Of a stretch of DNA of 64,000 nt, positions 1-8,446 are shown piece by piece. A model generated the notes under the pieces. The model was not told where the DNA came from. It worked only from the letters and a program-made list of their open reading frames with translations, and searched no databases. The number at the start of each line of letters is the position of its first letter. Within the stretch, counting starts at the first letter, position 1. Source of the stretch: Nocardia sp. NBC_01730 (GTDB lineage: Bacteria > Actinomycetota > Actinomycetes > Mycobacteriales > Mycobacteriaceae); contig NZ_CP109162.1 of the NCBI RefSeq assembly GCF_035920445.1, forward strand, positions 5,394,001-5,458,000, written 5' to 3'. Both the position numbers and the translations under genes were made by a program.

Positions 1-502
1 CGTTCACCAGGATCATCGCCAGCCAGGTGTCGTTGATGCCAAGCGCGAAGAACTCCCGGATCAACCCGGTCACCAGGACGGTCGGCTGCAGCATCTGGGT
101 CACCAGCACCAGGCCGAGAAACACCACGCGGCCCGGAAAACGATGGCGCGCTGTGTAATATCCCGCCGGAATCGCGACGACAAGCACAAGCGCGGTCGCG
201 CAGAGCGAGATGATGATCGTGCTGACCAGGTTGAACGGCAGCGGCGTCTCCGGGGTATTCCACATCGTGGCGTAGTTGTCCGGGTGCCACTCCTGCGGCA
301 GGTACGTCGGCGGGATGCTCAGGATTTCGGCCCTGCTCTTCAGCGAACCGAGAACCATCACGAGGAACGGCAGCAGGAACATCGCGGAAAGCACCACACC
401 GACCACGGTGAGTTCCCAGCGACGCCGCTTGGTCCGCGGGCCTGTGCGCGCGCCAGGGTCGGCCGCACCGTCGACCCCCGCCACGTCCGCCTGGATGGTC
501 AT
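1..502 (-). CDS. Sugar ABC transporter permease, MalG type (partial, 3' end outside window)
   Basis: Inner-membrane permease subunit of a carbohydrate ABC importer. The visible 167 codons begin MTIQADVAGVDG, then a basic stretch, a first membrane helix (ELTVVGVVLSAMFLLPFLVM) and the periplasmic segment typical of MalG/LacG proteins (LPQEWHPDNYATMW), followed by two further hydrophobic helices. The C-terminal half, including the EAA loop that contacts the ATPase, lies beyond base 1. Its ATG overlaps the TGA of the preceding permease gene (ATGA), so the two are translationally coupled. The ATPase is not seen and may be encoded elsewhere; many actinobacteria share one MsiK-like ATPase among such importers. 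Substrate is inferred only from the divergent amino-sugar operon. Confidence 0.85.
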   Translation of the reverse strand, partial: MTIQADVAGVDGAADPGARTGPRTKRRRWELTVVGVVLSAMFLLPFLVMVLGSLKSRAEILSIPPTYLPQEWHPDNYATMWNTPETPLPFNLVSTIIISLCATALVLVVAIPAGYYTARHRFPGRVVFLGLVLVTQMLQPTVLVTGLIREFFALGINDTWLAMILVN

Positions 503-1380
503 CGGTCGACCTCCTGGGTCGGCCGGATCACCTTCACGTAGATCGCGATGATGACAAGGATCAATACGAAGTTCAGCACGCTCATCGCGGCGGCGGTGTC
601 GATCTGCTGGTTCTGCCGAATCAGTTTGAAGGTCAACGTCGTCGTGGTGTCCGCGGAGAACCCCGCGATGCTTCCGGTGATCACCTGCAGAATCGGCAGC
701 GAGTTGAACACGTTGATGATGTTGATGATGGTCGCCACCGCGATCGCCGGACGCAACTGCGGCAGCGTGAGATAGCGGTAGCGCTGCCATGCGCCGGCGC
801 CGTCGACCCGGCCCGCTTCGTCGGTCTCGGCCGGAATCGATTGCAGCCCGGCCAGAATGGTGTAGGTGGTGAATGGCACAGACACGAACACCGCGACGCC
901 CATCGCCACGAGGAACGCCTGCGTCGGCTGCTTGGTGAAGCCATAACCCCGGTCGAGCACCCCGATGTCGACGAGAAATCGGTTCGCGATGCCGACGTCC
1001 GGATCGAGCATGTAGTAGAAGATCGACGTCGTCATCACCACCGACGCCGCCCACGGCACCAGGATCGCCATCCGTACCGCGGTGCGGCCGGGAAAGTCCT
1101 TGTTCAAGAACTGGGCCAACGCCGCGGAGAGCAGCAGCGTGATCAACACGACACCGACCACCCAGATCACCGTGTGGACCAGGACCGAGCCCAGCTCCGA
1201 GATCCCGAACAGGGTCCGGTAGTTGGCCAGGCCGGCGTTGCCCCGGTCCTGGCCGTAAGCGCTCAGGTCCCTGGTGCTGGTCCACACCATGTAACAGGCG
1301 GGGAAGGCGACGATCGCCGCGATCAAGACCAGCGACGGTCCGATCCACGGCATCGCCGCCAGTATTCCTCTGCGCCGCAC
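499..1380 (-). CDS. Sugar ABC transporter permease, MalF type
   Basis: Integral membrane permease of 293 residues with about six hydrophobic helices, the normal size for the CUT1 family. The first helix (PWIGPSLVLIAAIVAFPACY) follows a short basic N-terminus. The cytoplasmic EAA-like loop is visible around residues 187-205 (ETDEAGRVDGAGAWQRYRYL), the site that docks on the ATPase. The GTG start lies one base after the stop of the substrate-binding protein gene, and the stop overlaps the ATG of the second permease, so the order is binding protein, MalF-type, MalG-type in one transcript. It should pair with the MalG-type permease to form the pore for the sugar degraded by the divergent operon. 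Confidence 0.9.
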   Translation of the reverse strand: MRRRGILAAMPWIGPSLVLIAAIVAFPACYMVWTSTRDLSAYGQDRGNAGLANYRTLFGISELGSVLVHTVIWVVGVVLITLLLSAALAQFLNKDFPGRTAVRMAILVPWAASVVMTTSIFYYMLDPDVGIANRFLVDIGVLDRGYGFTKQPTQAFLVAMGVAVFVSVPFTTYTILAGLQSIPAETDEAGRVDGAGAWQRYRYLTLPQLRPAIAVATIINIINVFNSLPILQVITGSIAGFSADTTTTLTFKLIRQNQQIDTAAAMSVLNFVLILVIIAIYVKVIRPTQEVDR

Positions 1381-1381
1381 G

Positions 1382-2632
1382 CTACTTCACGGCTTCCTGG
1401 ATCCGCTGCAACACCTGGGCCGGGTCCGCGCCCTGGCCGATGGTGCCCATCTGCTGACGGATGGCCCCCTGGGCGGCGCCCCATTTCGCGTTGTTGCTCG
1501 GGTAGAACCGCGCCACCGGCAGCGTCCCGGCGAACGCCTTGGTGACCGGGTCGTCCGCGAGCTTGACGGCGGCGCTCTCGGTGATCGGGATGAAGCCCTC
1601 GTGCCGCACGAAGTTCGAGTACACGTCGGCGGAATAGAAGTAGTCGAGGAACTTCTTGATCGTCTCGGTCTTCTTGCCGTCCTTCTGGAAGGCCATCAGG
1701 TGGTCGGCGACGCCGAGAGTGACCGGCTCACCCGTCTTCGTCGGCGAGGGTGCGGTCGCGTACTGCAGGCCCGGATTCTTCGCGGCGATCTGGCCGATGG
1801 TCGGCGGCAGGCCCTCGATCATGCCGATCTTGCCCTGGATGAAGGCGTTGATCACGTCCTTGCGGTCGGTCGCGCCTGGATTCGGCTGGGTCGCGCCTGC
1901 ATCGATCAGATCCCGCATCGCCTGCACGCCCTCCAGGTTCTGCGGGGTGTCCACGGTGATCCGGTCGCCATCGGCCCAGGAGCCGCCCGCACCGAAGGTC
2001 CAGATGGAAGTCTCGCCCTGGGCCTCCTCGCTGCCGAGCGGCAGCCCGTAGCCGGACACGCCGCCGCCGAGCGCCTGGATCTTCTTCGCCACGTCGGTCA
2101 GCTCGGCCCAGGTCTTCGGCGGCGCGACGACGCCAGCCTTGGCGAACAGGTCGGTGTTGTAGAACAGCGTGCGAGTCGAGGCGAACAGCGGAAGCGCGTA
2201 CTGCGTTCCGTTCAGCGAGGCGTTGTTGGCGAAGCCGGGCTGGATATCGGCCAGCACCGGTGCCGACACGATGTCGGCGGCCGGATAAAGCATGCCGTCG
2301 CCCGCGAAGCTGGCATAAGCGTCGATATTGAGGATGTCGGGTGTGGTGGACTTCGACTGCAGTTTGGTGCGCACCACGTCGTTGATGGAGTTCCACGACT
2401 CCATCTGCAGATTCACGGTGATGCCCGGGTTCTGCTTCTGGAAGTCGGCGATGATGCCGTCCCACAGGGCCTTGGTACCCGTGGCGCCGTCGCTGTAGGC
2501 GGGCGCGAGGAAGTTGATCGTGGTGTCGGAGTCCGCGGCATCTTTCGAACCGAAACCGCAGGACGACAGCGCCAGCGCAAGGCCGGTGACCATCGCGACT
2601 CCGGCAAGTACGCGGTGGAGTGGTCTTTTCAC
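1382..2632 (-). CDS. Extracellular sugar-binding lipoprotein of ABC transporter
   Basis: Solute-binding protein of the bacterial extracellular family 1, 416 residues. The N-terminus is a lipoprotein signal: basic MKRPLHR, a hydrophobic stretch, then the lipobox ALSSC with Cys at about residue 26, so the mature protein is anchored outside the membrane by lipid. The body shows the family pattern, with TINFLAPAYSDG near the start and the WAELTDVAKKIQALGG segment in the hinge region. It heads the transporter operon, followed after one base by the MalF-type permease. The 160 bp upstream is shared with the divergent amino-sugar operon and carries a palindromic operator candidate, so both units are probably co-induced by the substrate. 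Ligand specificity cannot be read from the sequence. Confidence 0.92.
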   Translation of the reverse strand: MKRPLHRVLAGVAMVTGLALALSSCGFGSKDAADSDTTINFLAPAYSDGATGTKALWDGIIADFQKQNPGITVNLQMESWNSINDVVRTKLQSKSTTPDILNIDAYASFAGDGMLYPAADIVSAPVLADIQPGFANNASLNGTQYALPLFASTRTLFYNTDLFAKAGVVAPPKTWAELTDVAKKIQALGGGVSGYGLPLGSEEAQGETSIWTFGAGGSWADGDRITVDTPQNLEGVQAMRDLIDAGATQPNPGATDRKDVINAFIQGKIGMIEGLPPTIGQIAAKNPGLQYATAPSPTKTGEPVTLGVADHLMAFQKDGKKTETIKKFLDYFYSADVYSNFVRHEGFIPITESAAVKLADDPVTKAFAGTLPVARFYPSNNAKWGAAQGAIRQQMGTIGQGADPAQVLQRIQEAVK

Positions 2633-2767
2633 GAGCAGAACCTTTCAGATTTGCACACCCGGCGCCAGGGGACCGCCGATGATGGGGAGGACCTACCGGC
2701 CGTGCGCATCAATCTAGCCCTAACCGTGATCATATGTGACTGATTTGCCTGTAAATTTGACATGAAC

Positions 2768-2784
2768 GATCACATGAGGTGATC
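2768..2784. promoter_or_regulatory. Palindromic operator candidate in the divergent sugar promoter region
   Basis: GATCACATGAGGTGATC is a perfect inverted repeat (6-bp arms, 5-bp centre). It covers the Shine-Dalgarno sequence GAGGTGAT of the SIS isomerase gene. A related half-site, GTGATC, occurs at 2726-2731 in GTGATCATATGTGAC. A GntR- or LacI-type sugar regulator is the expected binder, but none is encoded in the visible part of the locus. Confidence 0.5.
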
Positions 2785-2792
2785 CTGTTGAT

Positions 2793-3704
2793 GTGCCGCT
2801 CTCTGCCGAATCCACACCGATGACCCATCTGGCCACCGAGGTCGCCACCCAGCCGGACGACTGGGCACGGGCCACGACCGTCGCGGCCGACCACCGAGCC
2901 GTGCTGCCCCAACCGGGTGAGCGCGTGGCCGTGATCGGCTGCGGAACCTCACTGTTCATGTCCCGCGCGATCTCCGCGCTGCGCGAAGGCGTGGGCCACG
3001 GGCGCACCGACGCCTGGCCGGCGAGCGAGGTGCGCGATCGCGACTACGACCGCTACCTCGTGATCTGCCGCTCCGGCACCACCACCGAAGTGGTGCGTGC
3101 CATGCGGGATATTCCGGCGCAGATCCCCCGTGCCGTCATCTGCTCCAGCCCCGGCACCCCCGTGCTGGAACTGGGCGATCCGATCCTGATCGACGAGGTC
3201 GACGAACAGTCGGTGGTACAGACCCGCTTCGCGACCACCGCACTGGCGATCCTGCGCTCACACCTGGGCCACGACCTGGATCCGGTGATCGCGCAGGCCC
3301 GCGCGGTGCTCGCGGAGGACCCCACGGTGTCGCTCGCCGAGGTACGTGGGGCCGAGCAGATCAGCTTCGTCGGTATGGGGTTCGCAGCAGCCATCGCCGA
3401 CGAGGCGGCGCTCAAGCTCCGCGAATCCTGCCAGTCCTGGACCGAGGCGTACCTGGCGACCGAATACCGCCACGGCCCGATCAGCATCTCCGCGCCGGGC
3501 CGCGCGGTCTGGGCCTTCGGACCGCTGGAGCCGAACTTCGCCGACGATGTCGCCGTCACCGGCGCACACCTGGAACATCGCGACGTCGACCCGATGGCCG
3601 ACCTGATGCGCGTCCATCAGCTCTGCGTGCTGCGCTCCGCAGATCTCGAACTCGATCCCGACCACCCGCGCAACCTGAACCGCTCCGTGGTTCTCGAGCG
3701 GTGA
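2793..3704 (+). CDS. SIS-domain sugar-phosphate isomerase/deaminase (AgaS-like)
   Basis: Predicted cytosolic aldose-ketose isomerase acting on an amino-sugar 6-phosphate, releasing ammonia and giving a ketose 6-phosphate. Two SIS domains are visible: the first with VAVIGCGTS (about 45-53) and the Ser/Thr-rich phosphate loop CRSGTTTEV (92-100), the second starting at ISFVGMGFAAA near residue 190 and carrying ATEYRHGP, the motif shared with AgaS and the GlmS isomerase half. At 303 residues it is somewhat shorter than AgaS. GTG at 2793 is chosen because GAGGTGAT lies 9 bases upstream; ATG 2820 has no such site. It opens the five-gene catabolic operon, and by context performs the galactosamine-6-phosphate to tagatose-6-phosphate step. 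Glucosamine-6-phosphate deamination is the alternative. Confidence 0.82.
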   Translation: MPLSAESTPMTHLATEVATQPDDWARATTVAADHRAVLPQPGERVAVIGCGTSLFMSRAISALREGVGHGRTDAWPASEVRDRDYDRYLVICRSGTTTEVVRAMRDIPAQIPRAVICSSPGTPVLELGDPILIDEVDEQSVVQTRFATTALAILRSHLGHDLDPVIAQARAVLAEDPTVSLAEVRGAEQISFVGMGFAAAIADEAALKLRESCQSWTEAYLATEYRHGPISISAPGRAVWAFGPLEPNFADDVAVTGAHLEHRDVDPMADLMRVHQLCVLRSADLELDPDHPRNLNRSVVLER

Positions 3705-3714
3705 CCAGGGTCCT

Positions 3715-4704
3715 GTGGTGAACTCCGTACCGGGCGCAGCGTCTCGACGCCGAACCGCGGTGGCAGCTCCGCGGTCGGCCGTCACGTTGTCCGACGACGC
3801 GCTCGTGCTCGGATTGGACGTCGGCGGGACCACCATCAAAGGCGAGATCACCGACGTCGCGGGCACGGTGCTCGCGACGGGCACCCTTGCCACGCCGCAG
3901 GGCGAGGCCGCGTTCGACGCGATGGGCGCGCTCGGCGACCGATTACTCGCCGAACTGTCCGACGAGCAGCGCCACCGGGTCGGCCGGGCGGCGGTGGTGC
4001 TGCCTGGCATCGTCGACACCGCGAACTCGATCGCCGTGTTCAGCAGCAATGTCGGATGGCGGGACGTGCGCATCGGCGACCGCTTCATCCGACGCTGGAA
4101 GATCCCGGTCCTCGTCGAGCACGATGTCGCCGTGGCGGGTTGGGCCGAATGGCGGTTCGGCGCGGGACGCGGGCACGACAACGTGTGCGTGATCATCCTC
4201 GGCACCGGCATCTCCGGCACACTTTCCGCAGGTGGGCGACTCGTACGCAGCAGTTACGGACAGGTCGGCGAATACGGCCATGTGCCGGTTCGGCGCGAGG
4301 GCGGATTGCCATGCCCCTGCGGCAATATCGGCTGCGTGGAGACCGTGGCCTCCGGAGCGGCCATGGCGCGCGCCTATACTCGTCGCACCGGTCGCGAAAT
4401 CGACGGCGCCGCAGAGGTTTTCGCGCTATATTCCACCGACCCCGACGCGGCGGCGGTAGTCGAGGACGCGGTCGACGCGCTCGCCGACGGACTGGTCGGC
4501 TTGGTGCACGCGACCTGCCCCGAACTGATCGTCCTCGGTGGCGGTCTCGCCGGCGCGGGCGCCGCCCTCACCGACCCGCTGCACCGGGCACTGGTCGACC
4601 GACTGCGCCTGGTCCCCGCACCACGAGTCGTACTCGGCGAGTACGGTGCCCGCGCCGGTCTGGCGGGCGCCGCGCTGTTCGCCCGACAGGGGGCCCTGGA
4701 ATGA
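3715..4704 (+). CDS. ROK-family sugar kinase (amino-sugar kinase)
   Basis: ATP-dependent cytosolic hexose or N-acetylhexosamine kinase of the ROK family, 329 residues. The phosphate-binding motif GLDVGGTTIKG sits at about residues 33-43, the sugar-binding EHDV segment near 137, and the zinc-binding signature CPCGNIGC near 200-207. The first ~30 residues precede the fold and may be a misplaced start: two consecutive GTG codons at 3715 and 3718 follow an AGGG site, and the spacing suits 3718 slightly better. It lies 10 bases after the isomerase gene and its stop overlaps the next ATG. Because the transporter is an ABC type rather than a PTS, a kinase is needed to trap the sugar, and this gene fits that role. 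Confidence 0.88.
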   Translation: MVNSVPGAASRRRTAVAAPRSAVTLSDDALVLGLDVGGTTIKGEITDVAGTVLATGTLATPQGEAAFDAMGALGDRLLAELSDEQRHRVGRAAVVLPGIVDTANSIAVFSSNVGWRDVRIGDRFIRRWKIPVLVEHDVAVAGWAEWRFGAGRGHDNVCVIILGTGISGTLSAGGRLVRSSYGQVGEYGHVPVRREGGLPCPCGNIGCVETVASGAAMARAYTRRTGREIDGAAEVFALYSTDPDAAAVVEDAVDALADGLVGLVHATCPELIVLGGGLAGAGAALTDPLHRALVDRLRLVPAPRVVLGEYGARAGLAGAALFARQGALE

Positions 4705-5852
4705 GTGACCTGACGATCCGGGGGCGCATCGTATCGGCGAGCGCGACCATGGACGACGGGGTGGTTTCGGTTTCCGGAGCGCGGATCGCTGCCGTGCAGT
4801 CGTTCGCGCAGTGGCGCGCCGGGCACCTGGATTCACCCGAACCGCCGATTTCGGGAATCGTGTTGCCCGGGCTGGTGGACATGCACAACCACGGCGGATT
4901 CGGGTACCGGTTCGACACCGTGGATGGCGCGGACGCGCGGGCGGCGGCGGAGTCCCATCACGCGCGCGGATCGACCACGGTGGTGGCGAGCGTGGTCACC
5001 GGGGTCGGCGCCGACATGGTGGCGCAGACCGCCGTGCTGCGGAAGCTGGCCGAGGAAGGAGTGCTCGGCGGCATTCACCTCGAGGGTCCCTTTTTGTCCG
5101 AGGCCCGATGCGGGGCACAGGATCCGCGATTTCTGCGCGACCCCGATCCCGAGCTGACCGACCAGCTCCTCGCCGCCGGTGGCGCGCATCTGCGCGTGCT
5201 GACGATCGCACCGGAGTTGCCCGGCTACGCGGCCGTCGCGCGGCGGCTGGTCGACAACGGCGTCGTGGTCGCGCTGGGCCACAGCGAAACCGACTTCACT
5301 TCGTTCCTAGAGGCATTGCGCCCCAACGGCTTCGGTGGTCTCGTAACACACCTGGCGAACGGGATGCCACCGCTGCACCACCGCGATCCCGGCCCGGTCG
5401 CCGCGGCTCTGGTGGCCGCGGCGGCCGGGCACGCGACCGTAGAGCTGATCGGCGACGGCGTGCACGTCGATCCCGGATTCGCCGCGCTGGTGTTCGCGAC
5501 CGCACCGGGACGGGTCGCGCTCGTCACCGACGCCATGCAGGCGGCGGGGCTCCCGGACGGCGAGTACCGGCTCGGCCCGCAGCCCGTCACGGTGCGCGAC
5601 GGGGTCGCGCGAATCGCCAACGGTTCGATCGCGGGCGGGGTCAGCACGCTGCTGCAGTGCGTGGCGAGGGCGGTGCGCGAATCCGGTGTTCCGCTGCGGG
5701 ATGCGGTGCTGGCTGCCACCTCGACCCCGGCCGCCGCGCTCGGGCTGACCGACGTCGGTGACCTGCGGGCCGGGCAGTTCGCCGACATATTGACAGTCGA
5801 TGACAGTCTCCAGTTGCGCCGGGTGCTCAGACGAGGACAGTGGTTGTCGTGA
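4701..5852 (+). CDS. nagA: N-acetylhexosamine-6-phosphate deacetylase (NagA/AgaA family)
   Basis: Metal-dependent amidohydrolase that removes acetate from GlcNAc-6-phosphate or GalNAc-6-phosphate in the cytosol. The 383 residues carry the family landmarks: DMHNHGG (about 60-66, metal-binding H-x-H), HLEGPF (126), GHSETD (193), HLANGMPPLHHRDPG (217, a variant of the usual HLFNAM) and the catalytic aspartate in LVTDAM (275). The ATG overlaps the stop of the ROK kinase (ATGA), and its own stop overlaps the GTG of the PfkB gene (GTGA). With the tagatose-type kinase and aldolase downstream, GalNAc-6-phosphate (AgaA activity) is more likely than GlcNAc-6-phosphate, but sequence alone does not separate them. 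Confidence 0.9.
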   Translation: MSDLTIRGRIVSASATMDDGVVSVSGARIAAVQSFAQWRAGHLDSPEPPISGIVLPGLVDMHNHGGFGYRFDTVDGADARAAAESHHARGSTTVVASVVTGVGADMVAQTAVLRKLAEEGVLGGIHLEGPFLSEARCGAQDPRFLRDPDPELTDQLLAAGGAHLRVLTIAPELPGYAAVARRLVDNGVVVALGHSETDFTSFLEALRPNGFGGLVTHLANGMPPLHHRDPGPVAAALVAAAAGHATVELIGDGVHVDPGFAALVFATAPGRVALVTDAMQAAGLPDGEYRLGPQPVTVRDGVARIANGSIAGGVSTLLQCVARAVRESGVPLRDAVLAATSTPAAALGLTDVGDLRAGQFADILTVDDSLQLRRVLRRGQWLS

Positions 5853-6796
5853 TCCTCACCGTGACAATGAATCCGGCGTACGACATGACCTACCGGGTCG
5901 AGCGCTTCGAACGCGGGCAGGCCCACCGGGTCCGCTCGGTCGAGCAGCGCATCGGCGGCAAGGGCATCAACGTGACCCGGGTACTGAATCAACTCGGCAA
6001 ATACTCGAGGGCGACCGGGTTCTCCGACCACGCCTTCGCGGCGGTCGCCGAGCTGGAGATGCCGGTCGACTTCGTGCACGCGCTGCCCTGGGTACGCCGC
6101 ACCGTGGTGATCAGCGAGTCCGAGGACGGCACCGCCACCGCGCTGTGGGAGCCGGGCGCCCGTGTCTCCAACCCGCATGCCGCCGAACAATTAGCCGTCC
6201 GGGTGGCGGGTCTGCTACCCGATATCGATGGGCTGGTCATCTCCGGATCACTGCCTGCCGGCATCGACCCCGCACTTCCCGCCGAGATCGCGCGGACCGC
6301 GATCGCGGCCGACGTGCCGACCATCTGCGATGTCGACGGCGAGGCATTGCGCTTGGCCGCCCAGGTGCCCGGGATCGTGCTCATGCCGAACAGTGCGGAG
6401 TTGCATCGATTAACCGGTGCCGAACCGAAAACCGCCGCCGACGTCGTGACCGCCGCCTATCCGCTCATCGATTGGGGCGTGCGCGCGGTCATCGCCACGC
6501 GTGGTGCCCAAGGGGTTGTCACGGTCACCGCCGACGGCGCGTGGTCGGCAGTGCTCCCTGAACCACTCGCCGGAAACCCGATCGGCGCAGGCGATTCCGC
6601 GACGGCCGCCGTGATCGCCGCACTCTCGACCGAGACCGCCCCGGACTGGCCCGCCATCCTCACCGACGCGGTAGCCACCTCCGCATCCTCGATCGTCATC
6701 CCGGTAGCCGGCGAAATCGACCGCGGTCTGCGCGCCAGAATCGCCCCGACCGTCCGCGTCGAACACCTGGACCTGCCGACGCGCGCTCAGCCATGA
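5849..6796 (+). CDS. PfkB-family 1-phosphofructokinase / tagatose-6-phosphate kinase
   Basis: Cytosolic ribokinase-fold kinase of about 315 residues. The start MILTVTMNPAYD is characteristic of the FruK/LacC branch that phosphorylates ketose phosphates. Signature 1 is GGKGINVTRVL (about 36-46) and signature 2, with the catalytic aspartate and anion hole, is NPIGAGDSA near residue 244. GTG 5849 overlaps the nagA stop (GTGA) and gives the family's usual N-terminus; an in-frame GTG at 5840 would add three residues. Placed between a deacetylase and a class II ketose-bisphosphate aldolase, tagatose-6-phosphate is the likely substrate, giving tagatose-1,6-bisphosphate. Fructose-1-phosphate is the main alternative. 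Confidence 0.85.
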   Translation: MILTVTMNPAYDMTYRVERFERGQAHRVRSVEQRIGGKGINVTRVLNQLGKYSRATGFSDHAFAAVAELEMPVDFVHALPWVRRTVVISESEDGTATALWEPGARVSNPHAAEQLAVRVAGLLPDIDGLVISGSLPAGIDPALPAEIARTAIAADVPTICDVDGEALRLAAQVPGIVLMPNSAELHRLTGAEPKTAADVVTAAYPLIDWGVRAVIATRGAQGVVTVTADGAWSAVLPEPLAGNPIGAGDSATAAVIAALSTETAPDWPAILTDAVATSASSIVIPVAGEIDRGLRARIAPTVRVEHLDLPTRAQP

Positions 6797-6809
6797 GGAG
6801 ACGCCCGCA

Positions 6810-7634
6810 ATGCCGCTGACTTCGGTTTCCGACCTGATCACCGTCGTCCGCCCCGGCGGTCTCGGCGCGTTCAACGTGATCACCCTGGAGCATGCCGAGG
6901 CCATCGCAGCCGCCGCGGAATCGGCGAAAAGGCCAGTGGTATTGCAGCTTTCGGAGAATACGGTGCGCTATCACCGCAGTCTCGCCCCGATCGCACTCGC
7001 TTGTCTGCGGATCGCCGCCGACAGCAGCGCCGTCATCGCCGTGCACCTCGACCACGCCACCGACCCCGAACTGGTCCGCGCCGCGGTCGATCTCGGTATC
7101 CGCTCGATCATGTTCGACGGCTCCACCCTCGACTACGCGGACAACGTCGCCGCCACCATCGCCATCACCCGCTGGTGCCACGAGCGCGGCGTCCACGTCG
7201 AGGCCGAACTCGGCGAAGTCGGCGGCAAGGACGGCGCCCACGCCCCCGGCGTCCGCACCGATCCCAACGAGGCGGTCGAATTCGTCACGGCCACCGGAGT
7301 CGACGCGTTGGCGGTAGCTGTCGGATCCTCCCACGCCATGCACAGCCGCACCGCACAACTCGACACCGACCTGATCGCCCGCCTTGCCACGAAAGTCCCG
7401 GTTCCCCTGGTCCTGCACGGCTCATCCGGCGTCCCCGACGATGGCCTGCGCTCCGCCATCGATCACGGCATGACGAAGATCAACATCGCCACCCGCCTCA
7501 ACGTCCAGATGACCGCCGTTATCCGCGCCGCCCTCACCGCCGACCCCACCCTCGCCGACCCCCGCAAGTACCTCATCCCCGCCCGCTCCGCCATCCAGTC
7601 CGAAGTCGAACACTTCCTCCACCTCCTCACCTGA
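6810..7634 (+). CDS. Class II ketose-bisphosphate aldolase (tagatose/fructose type)
   Basis: Zinc-dependent aldolase of 274 residues that cleaves a ketose 1,6-bisphosphate to dihydroxyacetone phosphate and glyceraldehyde 3-phosphate. Visible zinc and substrate residues: VHLDHATD (His near 79, catalytic Asp near 81), FDGSTLDY (about 107), EAELGEVGGKDG (about 131), HGSSGVPDDG (zinc His near 204) and the phosphate-binding KINIATRLN (about 225). The short size and the GSSGVPD segment resemble GatY/KbaY and short bacterial FbaA types. ATG 6810 has GAGGAG 10 bases upstream. It is the last gene of the operon and completes the route to glycolysis. No aldolase-specific residue seen here decides tagatose over fructose. 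Confidence 0.88.
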   Translation: MPLTSVSDLITVVRPGGLGAFNVITLEHAEAIAAAAESAKRPVVLQLSENTVRYHRSLAPIALACLRIAADSSAVIAVHLDHATDPELVRAAVDLGIRSIMFDGSTLDYADNVAATIAITRWCHERGVHVEAELGEVGGKDGAHAPGVRTDPNEAVEFVTATGVDALAVAVGSSHAMHSRTAQLDTDLIARLATKVPVPLVLHGSSGVPDDGLRSAIDHGMTKINIATRLNVQMTAVIRAALTADPTLADPRKYLIPARSAIQSEVEHFLHLLT

Positions 7635-8235
7635 CAGCGGAGAGGCTTCCCACCCTTTCCCGCCCCACATACGCGGGCTCCAGCCGGAGACAGTCCGCGA
7701 GTGGCACACCACGGCGAGGCCTCTCACGCTTTTCCGCAGCCACGCGCCGCCTGCGGGACTCCAGCCGTACCGCAAGGTGGAAACCGGCGTCGAAGAGCGT
7801 CGACTATCACTTTTCGAAGGCCGGATCACCGCGTTTTGCCGCAACCATGTGCCACTCAACGAGCAAGGCCGGCGGCGCGAGCGAGGGGGTTCGGCGCCGC
7901 CGGCCCGGCTAGGTGGTGGGACAGGGCAGTTGTCCACCGGTTAGAGCTGTCGGGCCGATCGCGTCGCACCGACGGGGTTACTCTCGCGCGCGTAGCTGAG
8001 TGCTCGTTGCAATGGAGCTGAGAGTCAGCTGGGAACCGGAGTGGTGTGGGCCGGTCGAATCAGGTCGGGAGCGGATGGTGGAGGTGAAGGTCCACCAGTC
8101 GGCCCGGTCGAACGAGGATCGGCTCCGAGCCTGAATACTCGCGGATGGGAACCCGGGCATCGTCGAATTTCGAGCTACCGCGTCACTGGAGGGCGACGAC
8201 CGGAGCCGGCCATCGCGCATCCGTGTCGCCCGAGA
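7635..8235. other. Intergenic region between convergent units, no gene seen
   Basis: About 600 bases separate the aldolase gene from the convergent DUF397 gene. I find no reading frame with a ribosome binding site and a recognisable product. It holds one strong hairpin (7867-7905) and two loosely similar stretches, each with a GCGGG(A)CTCCAGCCG core (near 7673 and 7753), that may be a decayed duplication. Confidence 0.5.
7867..7905. terminator. Strong hairpin, probable bidirectional terminator
   Basis: GGCCGGCGGCGC (7867-7878) pairs perfectly with GCGCCGCCGGCC (7894-7905) across a 15-base loop. There is no T-tract, as is common for actinobacterial terminators. It lies between the end of the amino-sugar operon and the convergent DUF397 gene. 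Confidence 0.55.
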
Positions 8236-8436
8236 CTACCCAGCCGCCCGAATGGTCGTCGTGAATGCGGACCACTGCGCCGGCGTGAACGCGAGAACAG
8301 GTCGGACATGCCCCGGAAACTTGCTGTCGCGGACGAGGACTCGCTCACCGTCGAAGCAAACCTCGACGCACGCCTGACTGTCACTGGAATAGGACGACTT
8401 GAACCAGCCCTCCATAGGAAAATTCGGGCTATCCAT
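8236..8436 (-). CDS. DUF397 domain protein
   Basis: Small protein of 66 residues with the DUF397 pattern: WFKSSYSSDSQACVEVCF at residues 11-28, VLVRDSK, then FTPAQWSAF near the C-terminus. Such proteins are encoded beside XRE/DUF5753 regulators in actinomycetes and include the BldB-like small partners of WhiJ-type regulators. It starts 10 bases after the stop of the XRE gene, so the pair is co-transcribed. It probably binds or modulates the neighbouring regulator; its biochemical activity is not established here. Confidence 0.9.
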   Translation of the reverse strand: MDSPNFPMEGWFKSSYSSDSQACVEVCFDGERVLVRDSKFPGHVRPVLAFTPAQWSAFTTTIRAAG

Positions 8437-8446
8437 ATCCTCGAGT

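Noticed and set aside
4056..4700. Long open frame on the plus strand leading into nagA
   Set aside because: It is the +2 frame of the ROK kinase gene and gives arginine-rich nonsense; nagA begins at ATG 4701.
7640..7800. Loosely repeated GCGGGCTCCAGCCG segments
   Set aside because: Similarity is too weak to define a repeat unit by eye.
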